The notes: a model not told the origin generated them from the letters alone. A stretch of 50,215 nucleotides of DNA from an uncultured Granulosicoccaceae bacterium (GCA_937927895.1 CALGKA010000016.1:1-50215), one strand, 5' to 3'; shown: positions 27,256 through 36,444, numbered from the stretch's first letter. Program-made: numbers and translations.

Positions 27256-28755
27256 ATGTCGCAGGCACTGTTCAAAGATGAAACACCTCCTCTTGCCGAT
27301 GACACACGCCGCGCGCTCATCAGTCAGTTTCTCGCTTTCATGGATGATGAATCGGTACTACGGGACGACGAAGATCTCTACCCCTATGAATCAGACGGGT
27401 TAGCCGTGTATCGCCAGAAACCGCCTCTGGTGGTGCTGCCAGAAACAGTCGAGCAGGTTCAGAAAATTCTAAAAATCTGCAGCGAGCTCAAAGTACCGGT
27501 GGTCGCTCGTGGCGCTGGCACCGGATTATCAGGTGGCGCGTTGCCGCTTAAAAACGGCATCTTATTGGGCATGGCAAAATTTAATAAGATTGTCAGTATC
27601 AATGAGCACACGCGCACCGCAGTAGTACAGCCTGGGGTACGCAACCTTGCGATCTCAGAAGCCGCCTCTGACTACAACCTTTACTACGCGCCAGACCCCT
27701 CTTCACAAATTGTCTGCACCATCGGTGGTAATGTCGCTGAAAACTCCGGGGGTGTGCATTGCTTAAAATATGGCATGACCGTCCACAACGTTTTGCAAGT
27801 TACCGCAGTCACAATGGACGGCGAACTCATTACCGTTGGAAGCACCGCTGCCGATACCGCAGGTTTCGATCTACTCGGGCTAATACATGGATCAGAAGGC
27901 ATGCTTGCGGTAACCGTTGAAATAGTCGTTAAGCTTTTGCCAAAACCTAACACCACCAAACTACTAATGGCAGCATTCGCAAGCGTCGATACCGCAGGTG
28001 ATACTGTCGCTGAAATAATTGCAAAGGGAATTATTCCAGCAGGCTTGGAAATGATGGATAAACCTGCAATAGTCGCCGCTGAAGCGTTTGCAAAATGCGG
28101 TTACCCCACGGATGCTGAAGCTCTGTTTCTGTGCGAACTAGACGGCACAGAAGAAGAAGTCCAAAGCCAGCTGCAACAAGTAGAAGCATTGGTCAGAAAA
28201 AACAACGCTACGGTAGTGCACATTGCACGCGATGAACAAGAGCGCATGCAACTATGGAAGGGTAGAAAATCCGCCTTCCCCGCTGTTGGAAGATTATCAC
28301 CAGATTATTATTGTATTGATGGCACTATTCCACGGCGGCACTTATCGAGAGTATTGCAACAAATGAATACCTGGTCTGAAGAATACAGCCTTCGCATCGC
28401 TAATGTTTTTCACGCAGGTGACGGCAACTTACACCCACTTATTTTATTTGATGCAAACATTGAAGGTGAATTGGAACGCACCGAAGAACTAGGCGCTAAA
28501 ATTCTAGAGCTCTGTGTTGAAGTAGGTGGCACTATCACCGGTGAACACGGGGTAGGTATGGAAAAGATCAATCAAATGTGCGTACAGTTTTCAAGCAACG
28601 AGATCACACAGTTTCATGCTATTAAAAACGCCTTTGATCCAGAAGCCCTGTTAAACCCTGGAAAAGCAATCCCTACCCTTAATCGTTGCGCAGAATACGG
28701 TGCGCTGCATGTTCACCATGGTGAAGTACCACACCCAGACATAGAGCGTTTTTAA
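27256..28755 (+). CDS. glcD: Glycolate oxidase subunit GlcD (FAD-linked)
   Basis: GlcD is the FAD-binding catalytic subunit of glycolate dehydrogenase, oxidising glycolate (and D-lactate) to glyoxylate. The 499-residue protein has the FAD-PP motif VVARGAGTGLSGGALPL, APDPSSQIVCTIGGNVAENS, and the C-terminal oxidase domain with FHAGDGNLHPLILFD and GTITGEHGVGMEK. Length matches E. coli GlcD (499). First gene of glcDEF; the three genes are almost without gaps. No glcC regulator or glcB lies in this window. Confidence 0.95.
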   Translation: MSQALFKDETPPLADDTRRALISQFLAFMDDESVLRDDEDLYPYESDGLAVYRQKPPLVVLPETVEQVQKILKICSELKVPVVARGAGTGLSGGALPLKNGILLGMAKFNKIVSINEHTRTAVVQPGVRNLAISEAASDYNLYYAPDPSSQIVCTIGGNVAENSGGVHCLKYGMTVHNVLQVTAVTMDGELITVGSTAADTAGFDLLGLIHGSEGMLAVTVEIVVKLLPKPNTTKLLMAAFASVDTAGDTVAEIIAKGIIPAGLEMMDKPAIVAAEAFAKCGYPTDAEALFLCELDGTEEEVQSQLQQVEALVRKNNATVVHIARDEQERMQLWKGRKSAFPAVGRLSPDYYCIDGTIPRRHLSRVLQQMNTWSEEYSLRIANVFHAGDGNLHPLILFDANIEGELERTEELGAKILELCVEVGGTITGEHGVGMEKINQMCVQFSSNEITQFHAIKNAFDPEALLNPGKAIPTLNRCAEYGALHVHHGEVPHPDIERF

Positions 28756-29841
28756 GTGACAGATAAAGACATAAGCGCTGAACTAAAGCTTCAAGTTGAA
28801 ACTGCCATTGCCGATAAAACACCGTTAACTATTCAAGGCGGTGGCAGTAAATCATTTTTAGGGCTGCGTAAGACCAACGCTACACCTATTGATTTAAGCC
28901 CCCACAGGGGCGTGATAAGCTATGAACCAACAGAACTTGTAATCACCGCACGCGCCGGCACACCACTAGAAGAGATAAAAGCTACCTTAAAAAACCAAGG
29001 ACAAGCCCTGGCTTTTGAACCACCCGGCTTTACACCCAATGCCACTATTGGCGGCACGATAGCCTGCGCTATGTCAGGCCCTGCGAAACCTTATCTGGGT
29101 GGCACCCGTGACTACATACTTGGATGTCGCGTGTTAACCGGCCACGCACAGAACTTAAAATTCGGTGGCGAAGTTATGAAGAACGTTGCAGGCTACGATG
29201 TCAGCCGCTTAATGACGGGTGCTATGGGCACACTGGGTGTACTGATGGATGTATCAGTAAAAGTCTTACCGGAGGCGGCGGGTGAAGTAACCCTTGGCAA
29301 AGTTATGGACATAGAGACTGCAATAGAGAAAATGCAGTCACTAGCAGGCCTGGGCTTACCAGTCACAGCCGCAGCTTATTTAAACGGCACCCTTTTCACA
29401 AGATTATCCGGCACTGAAACCATCACTAATGCAGCGGCACAAAAACTAACTGCAATAGGTGAAAAAACCAACGACTCATCGCTTTGGCAACAACTACGCG
29501 AACAAACCCTGCCATTCTTTACATTCAATGAATCACAATCACTGTGGCGCTTAAGCGTACCGGCACTAACCAAACCGCTAGATATTGAAGGCCAGTGGTT
29601 ATACGACTGGGCAGGCATGCAACGCTGGTTAATTACCGATGCGCCTGCCACTACAATTAGAGCTGCTGTCGAAGCTATCGGTGGGCACGCAACGCTGTTC
29701 CGGGGTACCGAACCACTACAACGTGAAGTCGGTGTGTTTCATCCATTGCCCACACCGTTACTTGCTCTGCACAAAAAACTCAAACAAGAGTTTGACCCGC
29801 AAGGTATTTTCAACCCACAACGATTATTTCCAGAGTTCTAA
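28756..29841 (+). CDS. glcE: Glycolate oxidase subunit GlcE
   Basis: GlcE is the second FAD-domain subunit of glycolate dehydrogenase. The 361-residue protein has only the PCMH-type FAD fold (LTIQGGGSKSFLG, TARAGTPLEEI, ATIGGTIACAMSGPAKPYLGG, MKNVAGYDVSRLMTGAMGTLG). It lacks the C-terminal GDGNLHP region of GlcD, as normal for GlcE. It starts with GTG at 28756, immediately after the glcD stop, and ends 2 bases before glcF. Confidence 0.94.
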   Translation: MTDKDISAELKLQVETAIADKTPLTIQGGGSKSFLGLRKTNATPIDLSPHRGVISYEPTELVITARAGTPLEEIKATLKNQGQALAFEPPGFTPNATIGGTIACAMSGPAKPYLGGTRDYILGCRVLTGHAQNLKFGGEVMKNVAGYDVSRLMTGAMGTLGVLMDVSVKVLPEAAGEVTLGKVMDIETAIEKMQSLAGLGLPVTAAAYLNGTLFTRLSGTETITNAAAQKLTAIGEKTNDSSLWQQLREQTLPFFTFNESQSLWRLSVPALTKPLDIEGQWLYDWAGMQRWLITDAPATTIRAAVEAIGGHATLFRGTEPLQREVGVFHPLPTPLLALHKKLKQEFDPQGIFNPQRLFPEF

Positions 29842-29843
29842 AC

Positions 29844-31070
29844 ATGCAAACCTCACTGCTGGAAAAATATCAAAAATCAGATTTAGGTAAAGAAGCCGAC
29901 AATATCTTACGCAAGTGCGTGCACTGTGGCTTTTGCCTTGCCACCTGCCCGACGTACGATCTACTGGGCAATGAACTAGACAGCCCGCGCGGTAGAATTT
30001 ATTTAATTAAACAGGTGCTTGAAGGCGAAACACCAACACAAAAAACACAAACACACCTTGATAGATGCTTAACGTGCAGAAACTGCGAAACCACTTGCCC
30101 TAGTGGTGTTGAATACGGCCACCTCGTAGACGCAGGTAGGCACATAGTGGAAGAACAAGTACCTCGCAGCTTTGCTCAACGCATGTTAAGAAAAACCATG
30201 CGCACTATTTTACCTCACCGCAGTCGCATAACACCGCTGGTAAAGCTCGGCCAAAGCGTCGCACCCATATTACCCGCATCATTACGAACACACTTGCCGC
30301 CTAAGCAAAAAGCAGGTGCGTGGCCAGCACCCCAACATACACGCACGATGTTAGTGCTTGATGGATGTGTGCAACCTTCGATGGCGCCAGATATTAATGC
30401 CGCTACGGCAAGAGTCCTGGATCGACTAAATATAAATCTAGTAGCCATTAAGGAAGCTGGCTGCTGTGGTGCCGTAAGCTATCACTTGAACGCACAAGAT
30501 GAAGGGTTAGACTTTGCACGTGCCAATATAGATGCATGGTGGCCACATATAGAAGCGGGTGCTGAAGCCATTGTGATGACTGCCAGCGGCTGCGGAGTAT
30601 TTGTGAGCGAATACGGTGAGCTTTTAAAGCACGATCAAAATTACGCCGCTAAAGCCCTGAAAGTAAGTGAGCTTTGCCAAGATATAAGTGAAGTAATTGC
30701 GGCTGAAGAATTTGAAAATATAAAAGTAGCTGAGCAGGCCCCCATCGCTTTCCATCCGCCTTGCACGCTACAGCATGGTCAGAAAAAAATGGGCACAACC
30801 GAAACACTGTTGCAGTCCTTAGGCTTCACTCTACTGCCAGTAAAAGATGCACACTTCTGCTGCGGGTCTGCGGGCACCTATTCAATCCTACAAAAAGAGC
30901 TTTCACAAAAACTCCTAACCAGAAAAATAAATTCTTTGAAAAAGCACGAGCCGAGTAAAATAGCGACCGCTAATATCGGTTGCTTATTACATCTGCAATC
31001 TGCAGCAGGGGAAACACCAGTGCAACATTGGATTGAGTTACTTGATAATGCACTGGAATCTCGCGACTAG
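29844..31070 (+). CDS. glcF: Glycolate oxidase iron-sulfur subunit GlcF
   Basis: GlcF passes electrons from GlcDE to the membrane quinone pool. The 408-residue protein has two N-terminal 4Fe-4S motifs, CVHCGFCLATCP (residues 25-36) and CLTCRNCETTCP (about 75-86). Two CCG domains follow, with CCGAVSYH and CCGSAGTYS. Length equals that of E. coli GlcF (407). Last gene of glcDEF, followed by the dispersed repeat at 31151. Confidence 0.95.
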   Translation: MQTSLLEKYQKSDLGKEADNILRKCVHCGFCLATCPTYDLLGNELDSPRGRIYLIKQVLEGETPTQKTQTHLDRCLTCRNCETTCPSGVEYGHLVDAGRHIVEEQVPRSFAQRMLRKTMRTILPHRSRITPLVKLGQSVAPILPASLRTHLPPKQKAGAWPAPQHTRTMLVLDGCVQPSMAPDINAATARVLDRLNINLVAIKEAGCCGAVSYHLNAQDEGLDFARANIDAWWPHIEAGAEAIVMTASGCGVFVSEYGELLKHDQNYAAKALKVSELCQDISEVIAAEEFENIKVAEQAPIAFHPPCTLQHGQKKMGTTETLLQSLGFTLLPVKDAHFCCGSAGTYSILQKELSQKLLTRKINSLKKHEPSKIATANIGCLLHLQSAAGETPVQHWIELLDNALESRD

Positions 31071-31146
31071 TAATCGCTACGTATCATTATCAATGGGCAG
31101 CATCACCAAAAAAGGGATTTGTAATTTTCTTTCTTGTGTGTAAAGA

Positions 31147-31218
31147 AAAATTAAGCTTCACAGTTTTATAGTCCCTCGCTCACGCTGGCGGGCTTCCTTA
31201 CGAGCGAGCGAGACTTAA
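31147..31218 (+). repeat. Dispersed intergenic repeat, copy A (after glcF)
   Basis: Bases 31149-31197 resemble 46617-46668: both contain ATTAAGCTTCACAGTT, then TCCCTCGCT, ACGCT and GGGCTTCCT. The CCC...GGG part can form a small hairpin. It begins about 80 bases after the glcF stop. The same core recurs twice after pncB (copies B and C). Confidence 0.6.
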
Positions 31219-31253
31219 TCGTGAGTGGAACAATACGCCTACAATCAATTCGC

Positions 31254-31285
31254 AAAAAAAACCCCGAGCATAAAAACGCTCAGGG
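31254..31285 (-). terminator. Rho-independent terminator of the DUF481 gene
   Basis: On the minus strand, CCCTGAGC and GCTCGGGG form an 8-bp stem (one mismatch) around an A/T-rich 8-base loop, followed by eight T residues. It lies 24 bases after the stop of the DUF481 gene. Confidence 0.88.
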
Positions 31286-31308
31286 CAACAAATCACAATA
31301 AAAACAAA

Positions 31309-32112
31309 TTAAATACCGTAAACAAAGCTCATACGAGTAACGGTATCGGTCTTTGAATCACCTTCGCCGACAATATCAGAGTTAGATCGGTTCAACAATC
31401 CAAGTGACAATGAAATTCGATCAGATAACTTAATGCCAAGTGCGTTATCCCAAACGGTTAAAGTGTTGCTGTCAGCGGCTTCAAAGCTGAAGTTAGAATT
31501 AAACGTAAGAATCTCGTTTATTTTATTACTGTAGTTCAAACCACCGTACAGCAATGCACCACTGTCTTCGCCTGCAAGACCACTCTCTGCAACAACTACC
31601 GGCAAACCGGTTATCGGATCAAGGTTGGTTGGATCTGGCTCAACTTCCATACCTAAGTATTCTGTGCTGTGAGCGCCAATACCAATTTCACCATCTAGTG
31701 TTTGCTTACCATCATCCAGAAACTTACGCCCTACACCGACAACACCGGAAAAGCGGCCATCGATATTTCCGAACTCATCTGAATCATAGCGAAGACGACC
31801 AAAGCCATACATGAGATCGTTGATCTGACGATCAAGTTTGTAGCCAAGTTCAAAACGATCAGCAGATTTTTCATCTTCGCTTTTTGCTTTGTAAGTGCTG
31901 CCAAAAGCAGTATGACGCCAAACATCGATTTGCTTCGAAACATTCGCAGAACCACTGACATTGCTGGTATCACTGTTGCCCGCTGTAATTACAGCACCCA
32001 TACCAGCGCTGCCGGACCAACCATCAAGTAAGCTGTCCTGTGCCATTGCTGGTGCTGCAACAATCGCTGCAGCCAGGATAGATGTTGTGAAAAACGTATT
32101 TTTTAATTTCAT
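31309..32112 (-). CDS. DUF481 family outer-membrane protein (YdiY-like)
   Basis: The 267-residue protein has a clear signal peptide (cleavage after APAMAQ), then SGSAGMGAVITAGNSDTSNV, the typical DUF481 opening strand. Alternating beta strands continue to the aromatic-rich end MSFVYGI. Family members (such as E. coli YdiY, described as salt-induced) are predicted outer-membrane beta barrels of unknown function. A proline-rich loop (DPTNLDPITGLP) is inserted at about residue 160. Single gene with its own terminator. Confidence 0.88.
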   Translation of the reverse strand: MKLKNTFFTTSILAAAIVAAPAMAQDSLLDGWSGSAGMGAVITAGNSDTSNVSGSANVSKQIDVWRHTAFGSTYKAKSEDEKSADRFELGYKLDRQINDLMYGFGRLRYDSDEFGNIDGRFSGVVGVGRKFLDDGKQTLDGEIGIGAHSTEYLGMEVEPDPTNLDPITGLPVVVAESGLAGEDSGALLYGGLNYSNKINEILTFNSNFSFEAADSNTLTVWDNALGIKLSDRISLSLGLLNRSNSDIVGEGDSKTDTVTRMSFVYGI

Positions 32113-32583
32113 GTCACAGCCTTTATTTATTAGTTGTAATTTTGATGTAACTTATTTCTTGGGAATGGAAAAATTAGAGATACTACGAAATTCAATATAT
32201 GATCACCACACATATTCACTACACGATGCGTAGATACTCACGTAGTACTTATACATTGATATGATTTTTGCTTAGGTTCAATATCGAGTTACAGAAGTTT
32301 ACAAAAAATACTTTATGTAATGTTGTCGATGCTAAAACTTATTATTTATTGCTAGATAAACTGCCGATATATTTATTATTATTCCAATGCAGTATTTACG
32401 CGGTATTGTATCGATAGTCTCTGGGTAGACCTTCGCACGAATTCGATTCAACAACAGTTACCCACTGGATAATACACACGGCAATTGCTATCCAAGCCAA
32501 ACGGTAAAGTAAAAATAGGCAAATAAATACAAATATAAAAACGTGTAATAACGCTCACCAGTAAGCATAGGTTAAGGATAATT
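32113..32583. other. 471-bp A/T-rich divergent intergenic region
   Basis: No ORF here is convincing and no RNA gene was recognised. It must hold the promoters of the DUF481 gene (minus) and the Tat-Rieske gene (plus). An AGGATA ribosome site lies just before the ATG at 32584. It is noticeably richer in A/T than its neighbours. I saw no clear repeat or operator. Confidence 0.4.
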
Positions 32584-33309
32584 ATGAAACGCAGGCACTT
32601 CACTAAAATCTGCACATCGCTAATTGTTTCAGCAAGCACCAGCAATAGGCTCCTTGCAGATGAAACCAAAACGAACTACCGACGTAGCTTGCTATATGCA
32701 AAGAACTCAACGGCACTGGATATCAACGATCTCGCCATTGGTGAGGCGTATTTATTTTTCTACCCTTACGTTACTACACCATGTTTACTTATCAACCTTG
32801 GCAGCCAGGTAAACCCTGGCACTGAAAACGCTAACAATGTTCAAGCTAGCAATTCATGGCGTGGTGGAGTTGGTATGAATAATTCAATTGTCGCCTACTC
32901 AGCTATTTGCAGTCATAAAATGACCCACCCCGCGAAAGAAATTTCATTTATAAATTACCGACACGAGCCAGTCAGTTTTTATAGTCACGATGAAGGCAAA
33001 ACAATAGACAAATCAGGGTTGATATCGTGTTGCTCTGAACGCAGCGTATACGATCCGGCGCAGGGTGCACGTGTGCTAGGTGGCCCTGCACCACAACCGC
33101 TGGCAGCGATTGAGCTTGAATACAATGAATCAACCAATCAGCTATACGCAACGGGCAGCTACGGTGCTGACATGTATGATCGTTTTTTTGAGAAGTTTGG
33201 TTTCAGAGCTTCCATGGAACATAAAATAGAAGATCCGAAAACACTATCAACGGAACAGGTAGTAGTACAAAAACTATCGGACTACAGTAAGCAGACCATT
33301 AAGTGCTAA
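32584..33309 (+). CDS. Tat-exported Rieske-type (2Fe-2S) protein with altered ligand motif
   Basis: The 241-residue protein starts MKRRHFTKICTSL, a twin-arginine motif (RRxFxK) followed by a short hydrophobic stretch, so export by Tat is likely. The Rieske-type half has the first ligand pair CSH (C109, H111). The second loop is CCSERSVYDP followed by GGPAPQPL. A Rieske second pair needs C-x-x-H; here C150-S-E-R153 has arginine in place of histidine. The codon is CGC at 33040-33042, one base from CAC. Either the cluster is lost or coordination differs. It stands alone between the DUF481 gene and the convergent ankyrin gene. Confidence 0.7.
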   Translation: MKRRHFTKICTSLIVSASTSNRLLADETKTNYRRSLLYAKNSTALDINDLAIGEAYLFFYPYVTTPCLLINLGSQVNPGTENANNVQASNSWRGGVGMNNSIVAYSAICSHKMTHPAKEISFINYRHEPVSFYSHDEGKTIDKSGLISCCSERSVYDPAQGARVLGGPAPQPLAAIELEYNESTNQLYATGSYGADMYDRFFEKFGFRASMEHKIEDPKTLSTEQVVVQKLSDYSKQTIKC

Positions 33310-33320
33310 ATCACAAAAAC

Positions 33321-34238
33321 TTACTCCGCTTTAGCAATTAACGCCGCTATATCAAGGTAGCCATTGGTTATGGCTACCTCCTTTGCGCTGGCATTGTTTT
33401 TATCTCGTAGGTTAAAATCTACACCCAACGAAAGCAAACGCGCAACTGTTTTGCTATCTCCATATTGCGCCGCTACATGAAGCGCTGAGGATCCATTTTC
33501 ATTGGTAAAGTCAATCACGATATCTGGTTGCAATAACAGGTATTCAACGACAACAGCGTGCTTATTATCAATTGCCCTCATCAAGGGGCTCCACTGATAC
33601 ACATCGGCCAAATTGGCATTGGCACCTGCCGCCACCAGTTGCGCTAATGCTGTATCAAAGCCTTTAGCAGCAGCAATCATCACTGCCGTCCACCCATTGG
33701 TGCTTTGAGCGTCTAAATGCTTTGTTTTTGGCAACAAGTAACGGATCATTTCTGACTGATTACCCAGCACTGCATACATGAGCGCCGTGCCGCCCGTCAG
33801 GCTTTTGTCTTCAACGCTTAGCCCTCGACTAACCAACGCTTCAAGCATAGGTTGATCACCCATTTTGGCCGCAGCCATCAATGCTGTTTTGCCTTTATCG
33901 TTTGTACCTTTGACATCAACTTCCGATAACAACTGCCACAATACCCGGCCATTGTCCTGATCTATAGCACGCTTCCATTTGAGAGCGGGGCTAATGCTAC
34001 CTTCATCTTCAGCACTACTGTTCAGTTGCTCTATTTGTCTAATGACAGATTCTTCACGGACTGCCTCATCTGCGATAGCAAGCACAGGTACAACAGCGAG
34101 AATAAAATACAGGCGTATGAATTTTTGCGTCAACCGCAAAAGAGCAGAACACGTACCTTGTGCATTCAACAAGCGCCGCAAGCTCTTAACCTCGCAACGC
34201 GTAGTGCGATACCACTTCAGCAAAGGCTGTTTGTGCAC
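33321..34238 (-). CDS. Ankyrin repeat protein, probably exported
   Basis: Residues from about 110 to the end form five to six ankyrin repeats (for example GKTALMAAAKMGDQPMLEAL, GWTAVMIAAAKGFDTALAQL, GSSALHVAAQYGDSKTVARL). Such repeats mediate protein binding. A hydrophobic stretch ending AVVPVLAIADE looks like a signal peptide but lies 42 residues inside the longest frame. TTG at 34133 would place it right at the N-terminus and avoid the 53-base overlap with the upstream gene, though no good ribosome site precedes it. The start is therefore uncertain. Same direction as the unknown gene upstream. Confidence 0.78.
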   Translation of the reverse strand: MHKQPLLKWYRTTRCEVKSLRRLLNAQGTCSALLRLTQKFIRLYFILAVVPVLAIADEAVREESVIRQIEQLNSSAEDEGSISPALKWKRAIDQDNGRVLWQLLSEVDVKGTNDKGKTALMAAAKMGDQPMLEALVSRGLSVEDKSLTGGTALMYAVLGNQSEMIRYLLPKTKHLDAQSTNGWTAVMIAAAKGFDTALAQLVAAGANANLADVYQWSPLMRAIDNKHAVVVEYLLLQPDIVIDFTNENGSSALHVAAQYGDSKTVARLLSLGVDFNLRDKNNASAKEVAITNGYLDIAALIAKAE

Positions 34239-34749
34239 TGTACTTACCTGCCAGTCGTATTACCGCATCGCGCTTAAAAGATTCATCTCGCAATGCTAAA
34301 AATTCTTTTCGCCAATCATCGTTTAGTGGCTGACGCTGCTTATGAATGATTTGAAAATCTTGATCAGATAAAAACCAGGTGAGCGTTTCCTGAGAACCAA
34401 GTAGAGTTAGAATTTCATAATGAGTCTCAGCACCACCTGGCGTAATTAGCACCTCACCTACCAGAGGATTGTCAGGCTTGGTAAACATTTGCACTCGCAG
34501 CAATACGACTGTGCCATTTTCATGTTCGATTAAATCGGTTTCGATGCCTACAGTAAGCGCTGAATCCCGGGCTTTAAGCAGCTCGATATCGTCTTGTGAT
34601 TCATGCCCACCTAATCTGAAAAACAGAGCAGCTTGCCAGTTATCATCGTCAATCTTAACCGGCAGACATGTCACAGTGGAGCCCCCGGCCTTCATCATTT
34701 CGATAACCGAAGGTGGGAAAGTTTCTGGTGTAGGGTTTTGCGACATCAA
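34186..34749 (-). CDS. Hypothetical protein, cytoplasmic
   Basis: I do not recognise this 187-residue protein. It has no signal peptide or membrane helix. The N-terminal two thirds look like a mixed alpha/beta domain (LPVKIDDDNWQAALFFRLGG, VVLLRVQMFTKPDNPLVGEV), followed by a charged helical tail. A leading MM gives two possible adjacent starts. It lies downstream of the terminator at 34793 and overlaps or adjoins the ankyrin gene, so the two are probably co-transcribed. Confidence 0.6.
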   Translation of the reverse strand: MMSQNPTPETFPPSVIEMMKAGGSTVTCLPVKIDDDNWQAALFFRLGGHESQDDIELLKARDSALTVGIETDLIEHENGTVVLLRVQMFTKPDNPLVGEVLITPGGAETHYEILTLLGSQETLTWFLSDQDFQIIHKQRQPLNDDWRKEFLALRDESFKRDAVIRLAGKYSAQTAFAEVVSHYALRG

Positions 34750-34792
34750 TCTGATCGTAAAGGTTAAACGTTATCAATACTCTAACAGCTAT

Positions 34793-34819
34793 AAAAAAGG
34801 CGGGCTACTTGCCCGCCTT
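34793..34819 (-). terminator. Rho-independent terminator of the formate dehydrogenase operon
   Basis: On the minus strand, AAGGCGGGC and GCCCGCCTT form a perfect 9-bp stem with a 5-base loop, followed by a T run. It lies 43 bases after the fdhC stop and separates the operon from the unknown gene at 34749. Confidence 0.92.
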
Positions 34820-34861
34820 CAGAATGACTTGAAAGATCTTACTTTCCAATAAGCCCTTGAC

Positions 34862-36058
34862 CTAAGAAGGGCGGTGGCGAGGCGGGGACAAGTTGGGTGG
34901 AATACGTCCACCATCTCGAGGGCCCGAGCCTCTGTAATCTTCCCTGTATTCGTCTCTAAACCCTGCTTCCCTGTACCCGCGCGGTCCACGAGGAACACGC
35001 CCTTCGCGACGCAGCTTATCAAACCAAATACTATGATGCTGCTCTGCCCACTCAGCTGATACATAGCCTGTGGTCATTCCGCGCAACGCACCTTCGGTGC
35101 CTGCTGTGCCAATGTAAATATGACCAATGGCAACCGCCATCCAAGTAATACCTGCAATAACGTGCCAGACGTTGGCATCTTGCATAATGCCGCGCGTTAG
35201 TGTGACTGGCAACAACGCCATCAATGAAGGAAAGCTTGGAGCGACCATTGCCAAACCTGTAATAACAACAGCAAGCCCAAAGGTGCAAATAATCCAGAAC
35301 CACACTTTCTCGCCAAAGTTCATGCGACCAGCTGCAGGGTGCTTGTTGCCTATCATTCCACCACCTGCTTTGATCCAATTCCAATCACCTTTAGCTGGAA
35401 AGTTGTGGCCGATCCACATGACGATCATTAGAACAATACCCACGCTTAACACAGGTCCAACCACGTTATGCAACTGAATAGACAACTGCGCCCAAGCTGC
35501 ATAAGCCGCCTTGCCACCTTCCATACCGCCGAACAATGGCAGCAGCAATGTGCGACCAAGCAACATGCTCATACCGGTGATTGCCAGAATGATAAACGAG
35601 ATTGCTGTGGTCCAATGCACCAACCTTTCAAACCATGACCAACGAGCCACCAAGACACCAGAAGGACGGTGTACCAATCGGTTCTTGCCATGTATTAGGT
35701 GATACAAAAGCACCAGCAGAAACATACCGCCAATAGCCCATGGTGCGTACTTTACAATCGGGCCACGGCGAAAGTTAGCCCAATCAACACCGGCACTCTG
35801 ATTAAGCACACCAGTCTCTGGACCTTTGATCGAGCTATACCCTTCATTGCCACCTTTAACGGCGCGCCAAAAATCTGCACGAGAGGTTGATGCAGGCTGT
35901 TGCTCTTGTGCAACCGCACTGTTAATACCCGTTAATAAAAAGCCTGAAAATGGTGCCAATAATGCAGACGCCATAATAAATGCGAAAGTCCATATCGCAA
36001 TACGCTTACGCCTTTTGATTCGAGCCGGGTGGCTTTTAGGTAAGTCTTTTATCTTCAT
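34862..36058 (-). CDS. fdhC: Formate dehydrogenase gamma subunit (cytochrome b556)
   Basis: This is the membrane subunit carrying two b haems, which passes electrons from FdhAB to quinone. The 398-residue protein has an N-terminal signal-like helix (about 22-45) and another helix at about 105-122. The FdnI-like four-helix core follows, with haem-ligand histidines in WFERLVHWTTAISF, SIQLHNVVGPV and WHVIAGITWMAVAIGHIYIG. The N-terminal extension is usual for FDH3-type gamma subunits. The last ~45 residues are an unusual Arg/Gly/Pro/Asp-rich tail (RVPRGPRGYREAGFRDEYRE and following). Last gene of the operon. Confidence 0.92.
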   Translation of the reverse strand: MKIKDLPKSHPARIKRRKRIAIWTFAFIMASALLAPFSGFLLTGINSAVAQEQQPASTSRADFWRAVKGGNEGYSSIKGPETGVLNQSAGVDWANFRRGPIVKYAPWAIGGMFLLVLLYHLIHGKNRLVHRPSGVLVARWSWFERLVHWTTAISFIILAITGMSMLLGRTLLLPLFGGMEGGKAAYAAWAQLSIQLHNVVGPVLSVGIVLMIVMWIGHNFPAKGDWNWIKAGGGMIGNKHPAAGRMNFGEKVWFWIICTFGLAVVITGLAMVAPSFPSLMALLPVTLTRGIMQDANVWHVIAGITWMAVAIGHIYIGTAGTEGALRGMTTGYVSAEWAEQHHSIWFDKLRREGRVPRGPRGYREAGFRDEYREDYRGSGPRDGGRIPPNLSPPRHRPS

Positions 36059-36108
36059 GATTCCCCCGAATATTATTTGCTACAACTGTACTGGTAACTA
36101 GTTTCTAA

Positions 36109-36312
36109 CTATTGACGACCTTGCACCAGAGCGAACCGATCGGCAAGCCCACCTGCCCTGTCAGCTGCAGGCGATGCAAGCAATTGATCAGCTGCGCCCT
36201 TGTACTCATAAGCGGCTGGGTCAAGATTTACGTCACTACCTGGCTTTGAACTGCAGGCACTTAGTGCAGCACCTATGATCAAAAGTACAGAAAATTGAAT
36301 TTTGGTATTCAT
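36109..36312 (-). CDS. Small lipoprotein of the formate dehydrogenase operon
   Basis: ATG 36312 (MNTKIQFSVLLIIGAALSAC) gives 67 residues with a good lipobox (LSAC). The mature peptide of about 49 residues is small, polar and Ala/Asp-rich. It lies between fdhB and fdhC. I do not know a named family; its position suggests a periplasmic or envelope accessory of the enzyme. Confidence 0.7.
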   Translation of the reverse strand: MNTKIQFSVLLIIGAALSACSSKPGSDVNLDPAAYEYKGAADQLLASPAADRAGGLADRFALVQGRQ

Positions 36313-36389
36313 AACTTTATCCATCTACTTATACGCACTTAGGCTTTATAAAAAAATACTTTCTATAAAACAACTGAGCTCAAACAAAC

Positions 36390-36411
36390 ACGGCGGCCAT
36401 TTGACCGCCGT
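36390..36411 (-). terminator. GC-rich hairpin inside the fdh operon (attenuator or processing site)
   Basis: On the minus strand, ACGGCGG and CCGCCGT form a 7-bp GC stem around an 8-base loop. The bases after it (GTTTGTTTG) are only moderately T-rich. It lies 34 bases after fdhB and 78 bases before the lipoprotein gene, so it could cut expression of lipoprotein and fdhC relative to fdhAB, or protect the fdhAB mRNA end. Confidence 0.55.
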
Positions 36412-36444
36412 TATATTATGTAAAGCTCACTGTACAGACTACGT

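Noticed and set aside
32113-32583. tRNA or small RNA in the long A/T-rich gap
   Set aside because: No cloverleaf, T-loop motif or terminator-like hairpin could be found.
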